A DNA stretch of 9,679 nucleotides, from the NCBI GenBank assembly GCA_958427155.1, contig CAUABB010000042.1:1-9679 (forward strand), in the 5' to 3' direction. The notes beneath the pieces were generated by a model. That model had not been told where the DNA came from. It ran no database searches and was given only the letters and a program-made list of their open reading frames with translations. Source of the stretch: an uncultured Oscillospiraceae bacterium. GTDB lineage: Bacteria > Bacillota > Clostridia > Oscillospirales > Ruminococcaceae. Below are positions 1 through 6,018 of the stretch, one piece after another (the first letter of the stretch is position 1; each line of letters begins with the position of its first letter). Made by a program: the position numbers and the translations under genes.

Positions 1-45
1 ATTTTCTTTATCCCTGTTGATAGGGAATATATGCACTGGGTCCAT
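1..45. mobile_element. Possible right end of an integrated element (att-side flank)
   Basis: This stretch replaces the 5' half that should precede the tRNA-Arg(CCU) 3' half beginning at about 46. It contains a perfect 5-bp inverted repeat, TCCCT at 11-15 and AGGGA at 22-26, around a 6-base loop. No gene is visible. Tyrosine recombinases commonly insert elements inside tRNA genes, leaving an intact tRNA at one end and a copy of its 3' part at the other. The orientation here would put the element to the left of the window, so only its last bases are seen. This is inferred from the junction; no integrase gene is present. A decayed tRNA gene is the main alternative. Confidence 0.4.
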
Positions 46-90
46 CTCCTAAGCGGTAGGCCGGAGGTTCAAATCCTCTTAGCGACGCCA
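46..90 (+). tRNA. 3' half of tRNA-Arg(CCU), probable att site
   Basis: Reading from 46: an anticodon loop CTCCTAA (46-52, anticodon CCU at 48-50), the 3' strand of an anticodon stem GCGGT (53-57), a 5-base variable loop, a T arm (stem 63-67 with 75-79, loop TTCAAAT at 68-74), the acceptor 3' strand TAGCGAC (80-86), discriminator G and encoded CCA (88-90). The missing half should supply ACCGC just before the loop and a GTCGCTA acceptor strand about 75 bases before the end. The bases before the loop are TCCAT, and no cloverleaf D arm forms. The acceptor-like GTTGATA at 16-22 pairs only 6 of 7 including one wobble and is not supported by other arms. I read this as a displaced tRNA 3' end generated by integration, or less likely a decayed tRNA pseudogene. 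It is probably not functional by itself. Confidence 0.7.
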
Positions 91-93
91 GAC

Positions 94-131
94 GGAGTCT
101 GGACGTGTTTTGCGTTCGGGCTCCTTTTTTT
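94..131 (+). terminator. Strong Rho-independent terminator of the tRNA
   Basis: A 12-bp stem (94-105 with 113-124, including three G-T wobbles) closes a 7-base loop and is followed by seven T residues (125-131). It starts three bases after the CCA end. This is the native tRNA terminator if 46-90 is the original chromosomal 3' end, which supports the chromosome lying to the right of the junction. Confidence 0.85.
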
Positions 132-190
132 GCTTAAAAGGTGTACGCGTTATAAATAGCATTCTCTTTGTCCCCTCCTAACAATACACA

Positions 191-232
191 ACGTTGAATC
201 CGATTTTAGAAGTTGGATTCAACGTCATTTTT
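191..232 (+). terminator. Long hairpin with T tract, orphan terminator candidate
   Basis: An 11-bp perfect inverted repeat (191-201 with 215-225) extends inward through further A-T and G-T pairs to a loop of about three bases, giving a stem of about 16 bp. It is followed by CA and five T residues on the plus strand. No gene lies between it and the tRNA terminator 60 bases earlier, so what it would terminate is unclear. It could end a short RNA started near the TATAAA at 151-156, whose -35 region is poor, or be an intergenic palindromic repeat. Confidence 0.5.
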
Positions 233-454
233 AAATCTGGAAGTTAATGTACAGAGGCTGAAACATGAGGTGTTTTTCAGATACTGTTCTATAAGTCTTC
301 TGAATTTGTATCGACAGTTGGATTTATTTATAAAAAATTAGTACCAATAGAGTCTTTTCAATCTTTTAATTTTTGTCTGAAGTTTGTATGTTCTGATTTA
401 ATATGTGCAATTAACTCTGTCAGAAAATGGATTGTAGCCAGCTTAAAGGGTGGA
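233..454. other. AT-rich non-coding stretch
   Basis: Together with the hairpin and promoter regions around it, this makes up the long gene-free gap before 594. I see no plus-strand gene with a ribosome binding site, no RNA gene and no repeat of note. A minus-strand open frame crosses it but runs antisense into the membrane protease gene, has no ribosome binding site I can recognise, and encodes a basic, low-complexity protein I cannot place. Confidence 0.5.
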
Positions 455-483
455 TTGCGTTTGTATCTTCCACATGATATAAT
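455..483 (+). promoter_or_regulatory. Upstream promoter candidate P1 for the CPBP protease gene
   Basis: TTGCGT (455-460), a 17-base spacer and a perfect TATAAT (478-483) with the extended -10 dinucleotide TG at 475-476. Transcription would start near 490, leaving a leader of about 100 bases. A small inverted repeat (CACAT at 471-475 and ATATGTG at 491-497, with one bulged base) straddles the -10 and the expected start, a plausible repressor position. Confidence 0.55.
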
Positions 484-526
484 ATTTTCGATATGTGATA
501 TGTTGTGCCAACTTGAATAAAAGAAC

Positions 527-555
527 TTGGCAAATTTGAGATAGCAGCGTATAAA
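527..555 (+). promoter_or_regulatory. Downstream promoter candidate P2 for the CPBP protease gene
   Basis: TTGGCA (527-532), a 17-base spacer and TATAAA (550-555), matching the vegetative sigma consensus well. The start would lie near 562, giving a short leader before the ribosome binding site AAGGAGG at 581-587. It lies 72 bases downstream of P1, so the gene may have tandem promoters. Confidence 0.55.
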
Positions 556-593
556 AATCTGAGCTTTGAAAAAGGTGTAAAAGGAGGAAAAAG

Positions 594-1676
594 ATGTCAG
601 AGAATCGAACCAAATTTTCGGAACGTGATGTAAAACAGTCTTCTTTCTCCGATTTTTATGTATGGAATGGATATACTTATACACCCGGAATGGGATTTGT
701 TTCCGATGATCCGGCGGCGATGCAACGGCGCCAGCTTCGATATGTTGCAGGGCGTATAGGGATTGCTATGGTTTTTTATATTCTGCTTTCTGTTTTTGTC
801 ACTCTTCCGGTCGTTTTAATGTATGCGGCAATGGGGCTTCCGGTCAGTGTCAATTTTGAGACGATGAAAGTTTATGGCACGCAGTTCATGCTGCAGATTG
901 TCAATTTGACATCGATGTTGATTAAACTTGGAATTCCGACCCTTTTTTTAGCAGGAGCTTTTAAACATTTGATTAAAATTAAAGATTCATTTGTTTGGCC
1001 ATCTTTTAGAACCCTTTCCTTAGCTCTTCCAATGGTACTGGCTGGTTCCGTATTGGGAGCTTTTGTGGCCCAGATTTTCCAAAAAGGTATGGCTTTTGCG
1101 GGGTATTATATTTCTGTTCCCGCCTATTCAGTTCCAGATGATCCGTTTGGATTTATTTTTAGCTTGCTTTTGTTAACAGTGTTTCCTGCGTTGCTAGAAG
1201 AGCTTCTGTTTCGTGGCTTAATTCTTCAAGGCCTTCGCTGTTTCGGTGATGGAATTGCGTTGCTGGTTTCTTCAATTTTATTTGCACTTGCTCATTTTAA
1301 TTTGATGCAGAGTATAAATGCATTGTTAATGGGGTTGTTGATCGGGTATTTTGTTTTGCGTAGTCGGTCGGTTTGGACCGGTGTTATTCTGCACTTTGCG
1401 GTGAATCTTCTTTCTTTTTTGGAAATATTTTTGTTTCGCACCGCATTTCCAGGCCACTCTGAATTTGTGGAAAATTTTGTTTGTCTAATTTTACTGCTGG
1501 GAGGCTTGATTTCCTTTGTTTTTTTTGTCCGTCGGGAACCTACCGCTTTTTCTATCCCTTTGTTAACTCCCAATTTTTTATCTTCTTCAAAACGGCTTAG
1601 TCTTTGCCTGTTTAATTCCGGAATGCTTTTGGCATTTTTGATGTTCTTTTTTTGGGGGATTCAAACCTGGATTTAA
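594..1676 (+). CDS. CPBP family intramembrane metalloprotease (CAAX/Abi type)
   Basis: A polytopic membrane protein of 360 residues with roughly eight hydrophobic segments (about 52-78, 97-121, 141-163, 184-205, 221-255, 261-281, 293-312, 336-356). The CPBP/ABI core is complete: EELLFRG with E202, E203 and R207; FALAH with H234; and HFAVN with H267 and N271. These are the glutamates, histidines and asparagine of the Rce1-like active site inside the membrane. The soluble N-terminus (about 1-48) is Tyr/Phe-rich. The start is supported by AAGGAGG six bases upstream. Family members cleave prenylated or other membrane substrates, or take part in bacteriocin self-immunity; nothing here fixes the substrate, and no bacteriocin gene is adjacent. 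It is followed after 105 bases without a terminator by tadA, so read-through is likely. Family call is firm, role unknown. Confidence 0.88.
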   Translation: MSENRTKFSERDVKQSSFSDFYVWNGYTYTPGMGFVSDDPAAMQRRQLRYVAGRIGIAMVFYILLSVFVTLPVVLMYAAMGLPVSVNFETMKVYGTQFMLQIVNLTSMLIKLGIPTLFLAGAFKHLIKIKDSFVWPSFRTLSLALPMVLAGSVLGAFVAQIFQKGMAFAGYYISVPAYSVPDDPFGFIFSLLLLTVFPALLEELLFRGLILQGLRCFGDGIALLVSSILFALAHFNLMQSINALLMGLLIGYFVLRSRSVWTGVILHFAVNLLSFLEIFLFRTAFPGHSEFVENFVCLILLLGGLISFVFFVRREPTAFSIPLLTPNFLSSSKRLSLCLFNSGMLLAFLMFFFWGIQTWI

Positions 1677-1781
1677 AAATCCCCCGCGTACTGACTTTGT
1701 CAACTGTTTCATCTGAGTGCTAAGAAATAGGATATTTGAAAATTTGCAAAAAGTGAGAAAATTTGCTGAAAGGGATATAAA

Positions 1782-2237
1782 ATGACTCTTGAAGAAAAAA
1801 TGATGCGTTTAGCGTTAGAGGAAGCACAATTCGCGGCAGAGGCGGGAGAGGTACCGATTGGAGCTGTAATTGCAAAAGGAGAAGAGGTAATTGCAAAGGC
1901 TCATAATCTTAGAGAGACCAATAAAAATGCTCTGTGTCACGCGGAGATAGTTGCGATTGACCGTGCCTGTAAGGCGCTTGGGGGGTGGCGGTTACAGGAG
2001 TGTGATCTTTATGTAACTCTTGAACCATGCCCAATGTGTGCTGGTGCTATTATTAATGCGCGAATTCGGCGGGTTGTTTATGCCGCTGCAGACGCTAAAG
2101 CTGGTGCGTGCGGTTCTCTTATTAATCTGTTTGCTTGTAATTTTAACCATCGGCCATTGTTGGTGTCCGGTGTTTTGGAAGAGGATGGAACAGAAATTCT
2201 TCAGTCGTTTTTTAAAAAATTAAGAAAACGGTCATAA
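1782..2237 (+). CDS. tadA: tRNA-specific adenosine deaminase TadA
   Basis: A 151-residue cytidine/deoxycytidylate-deaminase-fold enzyme. It deaminates A34 to inosine in the anticodon of tRNA-Arg(ACG), letting one tRNA read three codons. Zinc ligands H53 (in CHAE, with the proton-shuttling E55) and C83 and C86 (in EPCPMCAGAI) are all present. The ADAKAGACGS segment (about 103-112) and the length match bacterial TadA rather than guanine or cytidine deaminases. A modest purine-rich site (AGGGAT at 1771-1776) precedes the ATG. No convincing promoter of its own is visible, so it may be expressed from the upstream protease gene promoters. In many Firmicutes tadA is followed by the SRP RNA gene and dnaX; here neither is seen, and the next plus-strand signal is a terminator. 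Confidence 0.95.
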   Translation: MTLEEKMMRLALEEAQFAAEAGEVPIGAVIAKGEEVIAKAHNLRETNKNALCHAEIVAIDRACKALGGWRLQECDLYVTLEPCPMCAGAIINARIRRVVYAAADAKAGACGSLINLFACNFNHRPLLVSGVLEEDGTEILQSFFKKLRKRS

Positions 2238-2353
2238 CTGCTGTCATGATTATTCATACAAGCCTTTAAATTCATTGTTATAATAAAATCGCAGAAATGA
2301 TTTATTTCTGTTTACCCTCTCCTTTATTATTTTATTGATTTGATCTGATTTTT

Positions 2354-2379
2354 GACGGGCGTGGCCCGTCCATTTTTTT
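2354..2379 (+). terminator. Rho-independent terminator after tadA
   Basis: A perfect 7-bp GC-rich stem (GACGGGC 2354-2360, GCCCGTC 2364-2370) with a GTG loop, followed by CA and seven T residues (2373-2379). The opposite strand lacks a T tract, so it works for plus-strand transcripts only. A weaker A/T hairpin (2292-2298 with 2304-2310) lies between it and the tadA stop. Confidence 0.85.
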
Positions 2380-2391
2380 GTCTCGAAAAAT

Positions 2392-2421
2392 TGTTGAAAA
2401 CCTTGTGGAAAGAGTTGAAAG
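2392..2421 (-). other. Three DnaA-box-like 9-mers in tandem (weak)
   Basis: On the minus strand, CTTTCAACT (2413-2421), CTTTCCACA (2404-2412) and TTTTCAACA (2392-2400) lie close together. The second and third match the DnaA box TTATCCACA at 7 of 9 positions; the first is poorer. No gene for replication initiation is nearby and the flanking sequence is not a full origin, so chance similarity is likely. Confidence 0.15.
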
Positions 2422-2487
2422 CTCGTTTACTTTACCCAAATATTACAAAAAGTAATTAGTCCTTGTCAGCTTAATTTAGCTTTTCTA

Positions 2488-2516
2488 TTGTTTTGGTACC
2501 GGAAATATAGTATGAT
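2488..2516 (+). promoter_or_regulatory. Promoter-like sequence pointing into the 3' end of a minus-strand gene
   Basis: TTGTTT (2488-2493), a 17-base spacer and TATGAT (2511-2516). Transcription would start near 2523 and run antisense into the SLOG gene. The only reading frame just downstream (ATG at 2534) is nine codons, so any product would be an antisense RNA. The -35 is only half consensus. Confidence 0.3.
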
Positions 2517-2531
2517 AAAAAAGGTCTAGTT

Positions 2532-3050
2532 TTATGGTTCTGAGCGCAGAAATGTCTGTATGAGGGTACAGTTGAGGCCTTGTTTTTTTGCGTATCGAAT
2601 GGTTGAAGCTGTGCCGCCTTCTGAAAGTTCGTTGTAAACTGCAATCAGATGAGAGGACTGGTTGACCATATAGCGGTTGCGTTGAGCGAAACAAAAGGGA
2701 GTATAATTTTCTTGTAAAATTAAGACTTGATCGCATTTTTGCAGAATAGAATCATATCTTCTTTGCCAGTAAACAGATTGGTGAAGACGTTGTTGACGAT
2801 ATGGGATTGCTGCTGCAAGCTCGATATCTGTTATTGTTTTTTTAGCAGTAAGGACCGCTTCGGCTGCAATTAGATCGATCCCACGTGCCATTCCGGTAAA
2901 AAATAGACGATAACCTTCTAAAGTTGCCAATTGTATAACAGTTTTAAAAAGTTCGTTTTTGATTCTTAGAAGTTCTGGATGACTCTCGTCCCATCTTAAC
3001 ATCAATTTTTCGGGTCTTGGACCAGTAAAACAGGCAGTTTCAGCTTTCAT
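2532..3050 (-). CDS. SLOG/DUF1273 family Rossmann-fold protein
   Basis: A 172-residue soluble protein of the SLOG superfamily (DUF1273/YpsA-related), thought to bind nucleotides or their derivatives. Visible motifs: FTGPRP (8-13), GMARGID (53-59) with E64 in a following AAE, RNRYMVN (124-130) and GGTAST (145-150), the usual order of strand-loop signatures. Most relatives have FTGHRP; here the His is Pro. I place the start at M1 on 3050 because GAGGGG lies about five bases before it on the minus strand; an in-frame ATG seven codons upstream (3071) has no ribosome binding site. The gene is alone on its strand, divergent from alr. B. subtilis YpsA affects cell division when overproduced, but this protein is not close enough to borrow that role. 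Function unknown. Confidence 0.8.
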   Translation of the reverse strand: MKAETACFTGPRPEKLMLRWDESHPELLRIKNELFKTVIQLATLEGYRLFFTGMARGIDLIAAEAVLTAKKTITDIELAAAIPYRQQRLHQSVYWQRRYDSILQKCDQVLILQENYTPFCFAQRNRYMVNQSSHLIAVYNELSEGGTASTIRYAKKQGLNCTLIQTFLRSEP

Positions 3051-3079
3051 TGCTACCCCTCGCATGTTCATAATTTAGA

Positions 3080-3123
3080 AATATATAATTTTGGATTTGC
3101 TTTATATTTTGGAATTATATATT
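3080..3123. repeat. 11-bp inverted repeat in a divergent promoter region
   Basis: AATATATAATT (3080-3090) is repeated as its exact complement at 3113-3123 with a 22-base spacer. It lies between the divergent SLOG and alr genes and overlaps the alr promoter candidate. The arms are almost pure A/T, so a chance palindrome in an AT-rich spacer is quite possible; an operator is the alternative. Confidence 0.3.
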
Positions 3124-3138
3124 AAAATTATGTATAAA
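3109..3138 (+). promoter_or_regulatory. Candidate alr promoter
   Basis: TTGGAA (3109-3114), an 18-base spacer and TATAAA (3133-3138), with a start near 3145 and the ribosome binding site AGGAGG at 3171-3176. The surrounding sequence is AT-rich and offers other -10-like hexamers, so the exact position is uncertain. Confidence 0.4.
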
Positions 3139-3181
3139 CTATGAATAATATGTCGATCTTTTTATAATTTAGGAGGATTTT

Positions 3182-4369
3182 ATGCAAAGTTTTATGAAGC
3201 GGTGTTGGGCGCATATTAATTTGGATCATTTAAAACAAAATTTAAATCATATCCGAAGTCTCTTACCTCCTGAAACAGAAATAATGGCGGTTGTAAAAGC
3301 GAATGCGTATGGACACGGAGATGGGGTAATCGCGAGGGAACTGCAAAAGGATGGAGTTCATTGGTTTTGCGTTTCTAATATTGACGAGGCGATTTCTCTT
3401 CGAAAAAGTGGAATTAAAGGAAATATTTTAATCTTGGGAACAACTCCGGTTGAACTTGCAGATCTGTTGCTTCAATATCGTTTGATTCAAACGGTCTATT
3501 CTTTGGAGTATGCTGATCAACTTAACCGAGAGTTACAAAAACACAATGGCGTGCTGGAGTGTCATTTAAAGATTGATACAGGAATGGGAAGAATTGGTTT
3601 TGTACATCATGACGGTTGTGATGCCTTAAAAGAAATTCTTTCAGTTTGTCAAATGCCCGATTTAATGGTTACTGGAATTTTTACCCATTATGCGGTTGCG
3701 GATGAGACAACCCCGGATTCGCTTTCTTATACGGAAAAGCAGCTGTCGTCTTTCCGTGATATTCTTCAAAAGATGGAACAGGCCGGTTTAAAAATGAAAA
3801 CGGTTCATACCAAAAACAGCGCCGGAATTGAGCGACTTCATCAAGAACACTACGGCTATGTTAGAGCGGGTATCATTCTCTATGGCCTTAATCCGAGCAA
3901 AGATGTAATTGATTTTGAAATTAAACCAGTCATGGAGCTTAAATCTGTTGTTTCAATGGTAAAACGGGTTTCACCTGGGACTTCGATTAGCTATGGAAGA
4001 AAATTTGTTTCTGATCGTGAAATGACAGTTGCAACGGTACCAGTGGGATATGCGGACGGTTTTTCCCGCTCCCTTTCAGGAAGAGCAGAATTTTTAGTCC
4101 GAGGAAAACGTGCCCGTGTAATAGGAACGGTTTGTATGGATCAGTTGATGCTTGATGTCAGTGAGATTCCCGGTGTACAGATGGGGGATGAGGTGACGAT
4201 TTTTGGACGCGATGGAGATGAAGTAGTCAGTGCAGCGGACCTTGCGGAAATGGCCGGAACAATTTCATATGAAATCGTCTGTGCAGTCGGACATCGTGTT
4301 CCTCGCGTTTATTATAAAAACGGTCAGGTCATAGACGTGGTCAATTACCTTTATGACGATGAAGCATAA
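3182..4369 (+). CDS. alr: Alanine racemase
   Basis: A 395-residue PLP enzyme interconverting L- and D-alanine, supplying D-Ala for peptidoglycan. The N-terminal TIM-barrel domain carries the PLP lysine K39 in VVKANAYGHG; the C-terminal beta domain carries the catalytic tyrosine Y271 in ISYGRKF. The GYADGFSR segment (about 289-296) and VCMDQLMLDVS with C318, M319 and D320 are as in the family. Length is typical (about 370-395). The start is set by AGGAGG five bases upstream; an internal ATG at 3194 is less well placed. It is the first gene of a cluster in which the next gene begins inside its last codons. In spore formers some alr paralogues act in spores; nothing here tells which type this is. 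Confidence 0.96.
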   Translation: MQSFMKRCWAHINLDHLKQNLNHIRSLLPPETEIMAVVKANAYGHGDGVIARELQKDGVHWFCVSNIDEAISLRKSGIKGNILILGTTPVELADLLLQYRLIQTVYSLEYADQLNRELQKHNGVLECHLKIDTGMGRIGFVHHDGCDALKEILSVCQMPDLMVTGIFTHYAVADETTPDSLSYTEKQLSSFRDILQKMEQAGLKMKTVHTKNSAGIERLHQEHYGYVRAGIILYGLNPSKDVIDFEIKPVMELKSVVSMVKRVSPGTSISYGRKFVSDREMTVATVPVGYADGFSRSLSGRAEFLVRGKRARVIGTVCMDQLMLDVSEIPGVQMGDEVTIFGRDGDEVVSAADLAEMAGTISYEIVCAVGHRVPRVYYKNGQVIDVVNYLYDDEA

Positions 4370-5261
4370 TACTTCCGGAATAGAATTTGTTCCGGCCAAG
4401 ACGATAGTGATAAAAAACAAAAATACGTCGTGGTTTGGCGGAGAGTATAACATGAACCTCTACCGGGGATGCTGCCATGGTTGTATTTACTGTGACAGCC
4501 GCAGTGAATGTTACGGAATAGAGGAATTTGACCGGGTCCGGGTAAAAGAAAACGCGTTGGAGATCTTACGTGATGAGTTGCGAAGAAAGATCAAAACCGG
4601 CGTGATTTTGACCGGCGCGATGTCTGACCCTTATAATCCTTTCGAGCGGAAGCTTGAGTTGACCCGTCATGCTTTAGAATTGGTTAGTGCGTATGAGTTT
4701 GGAATTGGCATAGCGACCAAAAGTGAACTGATTTTGAGAGACATTGACTTATTCCGGGAAATAAAAGAGCATTCTCCGGTTTTATTAAAAATTACAATTA
4801 CGACTGCCGATGATCATCTGAGCAGATTGATTGAACCCGGGGTTCCTCCCTCGTCCAGACGTTTTGAAGTAATCCGTGAACTTACAGACGCCGGTTTGTT
4901 TGCGGGTATTTTAATGATGCCAGTCCTTCCGTTTTTAGAGGACAACCTTGAAAATGTGCTGGAGATTGTGAAGAAAGCCTCCCAATGCGGAGCGAGGTTT
5001 ATCTATCCCGCTTTTGGTGTTACCTTGAGACAAAATCAGAGAGAGTATTATTTTAAAAGGTTGGATCAGCTGTTTCCGGGTTTGTCAGGGCGGTATCAAG
5101 ATCGTTTCGGGATGAATTATGAATGCCGAAGCCCAAACGCTAAATTGCTTTGGAGCGCTTTTTCAAAAGCCTGTGATGAGTGCGGAATTCTTTACAAAAT
5201 GCCTGATATTGTGCGGGCTTATAAATTGGGTTATGAAAGTTTACAGATGAGGCTTTTTTAA
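4353..5261 (+). CDS. Radical SAM protein, SplB-like (COG1533) family
   Basis: A 302-residue protein with the radical SAM cluster motif CX3CX2C at C40, C44 and C47 (RGCCHGCIYC; C41 is an extra cysteine), expected to bind a [4Fe-4S] cluster and S-adenosylmethionine. GAMSDPYNPFE (about 88-98) and GIATKSELILRD (about 117-129) are the usual downstream signatures of the spore-photoproduct-lyase-like group. True SPL enzymes repair UV-damaged spore DNA, but most relatives, including this short CDSR-type form, have no proven substrate. The start codon lies inside alr, overlapping its end by 17 bases in another frame; an alternative ATG is at 4359. Neither has a clear ribosome binding site, which fits translational coupling to alr. 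The GNAT gene follows after 31 bases without a terminator. Family call firm; reaction unknown. Confidence 0.85.
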   Translation: MTMKHNTSGIEFVPAKTIVIKNKNTSWFGGEYNMNLYRGCCHGCIYCDSRSECYGIEEFDRVRVKENALEILRDELRRKIKTGVILTGAMSDPYNPFERKLELTRHALELVSAYEFGIGIATKSELILRDIDLFREIKEHSPVLLKITITTADDHLSRLIEPGVPPSSRRFEVIRELTDAGLFAGILMMPVLPFLEDNLENVLEIVKKASQCGARFIYPAFGVTLRQNQREYYFKRLDQLFPGLSGRYQDRFGMNYECRSPNAKLLWSAFSKACDECGILYKMPDIVRAYKLGYESLQMRLF

Positions 5262-5292
5262 TGGGCTTAAGCAGGAAGAAGAGAAAAACAAG

Positions 5293-5952
5293 ATGGAGAA
5301 AACAATTGATATCCGGGTGGCAAGTACTGATGATGCTTCAGAAATATTGGATATTTACGCACCCTATGTCCGGAAAACGGCAATCACTTTTGAGTATGAT
5401 GTACCGGAGCTAGAGGAGTTTAAAAAAAGAATCGAAAACACCCTGATAAAATATCCTTACCTTGTCGCGGAAGAACAGGGAAAAATTTTGGGGTATGCTT
5501 ATACAGGTGCTTTTTCCGGCAGAGCGGCTTATGGTTGGTCCGCAGCGACGACGATTTATTTAAAAGAAGATCGTAGAAAAACAGGAATTGGAAAAAGATT
5601 ATATAGAGCATTAGAAGAGGTCTCAAAAGCTCAGAATCTTTTGAATTTGAATGCTTGTATTGCGTATCCTGAAACGGAAGATGAGTATTTAACTAGAAAC
5701 AGCGTACAGTTTCATGAGCATTTGGGATATAGGATTGTTGGAGAGTTTTATCAATGCGGATATAAGTTTGGAAGATGGTACAATATGGTCTGGATGGAAA
5801 AGATAATTGGGCCGCACAACGATTCTCCTTTGCCGGTAGTACGGTTTCCTGATTTAAAACCTGATATTTTGAGAAAGCTTGGAGTAGAACCTTCTCTTTG
5901 TGAAAACGCTGAGAAAAGGCAGTTCAAAATCGATAAGAATCTGAAAAAATAA
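5293..5952 (+). CDS. GNAT N-acetyltransferase, phosphinothricin acetyltransferase-like
   Basis: A 219-residue protein whose first about 172 residues match the Pat/MnaT-type GNAT group: IRVASTDDASEILDIYAPYV at the start, ITFEYDVP (about 31-38), the acetyl-CoA loop RRKTGIGKRLY (about 94-104), NSVQFHEHLGYRIVGEF (about 136-152) and a WYNMVWMEK strand (about 162-170). Such enzymes acetylate small amines, for example phosphinothricin or methionine sulfoximine, with acetyl-CoA; the natural substrate here is unknown and resistance should not be assumed. About 46 residues follow the core (PVVRFPDLKPDILRKLGV, then a Lys-rich end), longer than many Pat proteins. The ribosome binding site is weak (GAAGAG about ten bases upstream). 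It is last in the alr/radical SAM cluster and ends directly at a terminator. Confidence 0.85.
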   Translation: MEKTIDIRVASTDDASEILDIYAPYVRKTAITFEYDVPELEEFKKRIENTLIKYPYLVAEEQGKILGYAYTGAFSGRAAYGWSAATTIYLKEDRRKTGIGKRLYRALEEVSKAQNLLNLNACIAYPETEDEYLTRNSVQFHEHLGYRIVGEFYQCGYKFGRWYNMVWMEKIIGPHNDSPLPVVRFPDLKPDILRKLGVEPSLCENAEKRQFKIDKNLKK

Positions 5953-5992
5953 AAGAGAAAGGACGAAAACGTCCTCTCTCTCTTTTATTTTT
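5953..5992. terminator. Bidirectional terminator between convergent genes
   Basis: A hairpin with AGAGAAAGGAC (about 5954-5964) pairing with GTCCTCTCTCT (5971-5981) with one mismatch around a GAAAAC loop, flanked by A-rich sequence on the left and TTTTATTTTT on the right. It ends the acetyltransferase transcript and, read on the minus strand, also has a T-rich tail suited to the GH4 gene coming from the right. Confidence 0.8.
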
Positions 5993-6018
5993 AAAGACAG
6001 ATATCTTGAAAGAGTTGT

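Noticed and set aside
1..60. 3' end of a group I intron interrupting tRNA-Arg(CCU)
   Set aside because: Such introns end in G right before the 3' exon; no G precedes the plausible junctions at 46 or 51, and no intron core is visible in the short upstream part.
16..90. A complete, functional tRNA gene of 75 bases
   Set aside because: The acceptor-like GTTGATA pairs 6 of 7 (one wobble), but the anticodon stem (TCCAT against GCGGT) and D arm do not form.
358..684. Minus-strand open frame of 108 codons
   Set aside because: It runs antisense into the start of the well-supported protease gene, lacks a recognisable ribosome binding site and resembles no family I know.
1292..1573. Minus-strand open frame inside the protease gene
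   Set aside because: Antisense shadow of conserved membrane-protein sequence, including the HFAVN motif.
2238..2531. SRP RNA gene expected after tadA in many Firmicutes
   Set aside because: No conserved GGAAGCAG-type SRP apical loop is present; only an A/T hairpin and a terminator are seen.
2485..2736. Minus-strand open frame overlapping the SLOG gene
   Set aside because: Same strand but another frame; the SLOG frame carries the conserved motifs.
3051..3071. Longer start for the SLOG protein at 3071
   Set aside because: No ribosome binding site before that ATG, whereas GAGGGG precedes the ATG at 3050.
5262..5412. Small Arg/Lys-rich frame starting right after the radical SAM stop
   Set aside because: It overlaps the acetyltransferase gene in another frame and the conserved GNAT sequence explains the region.
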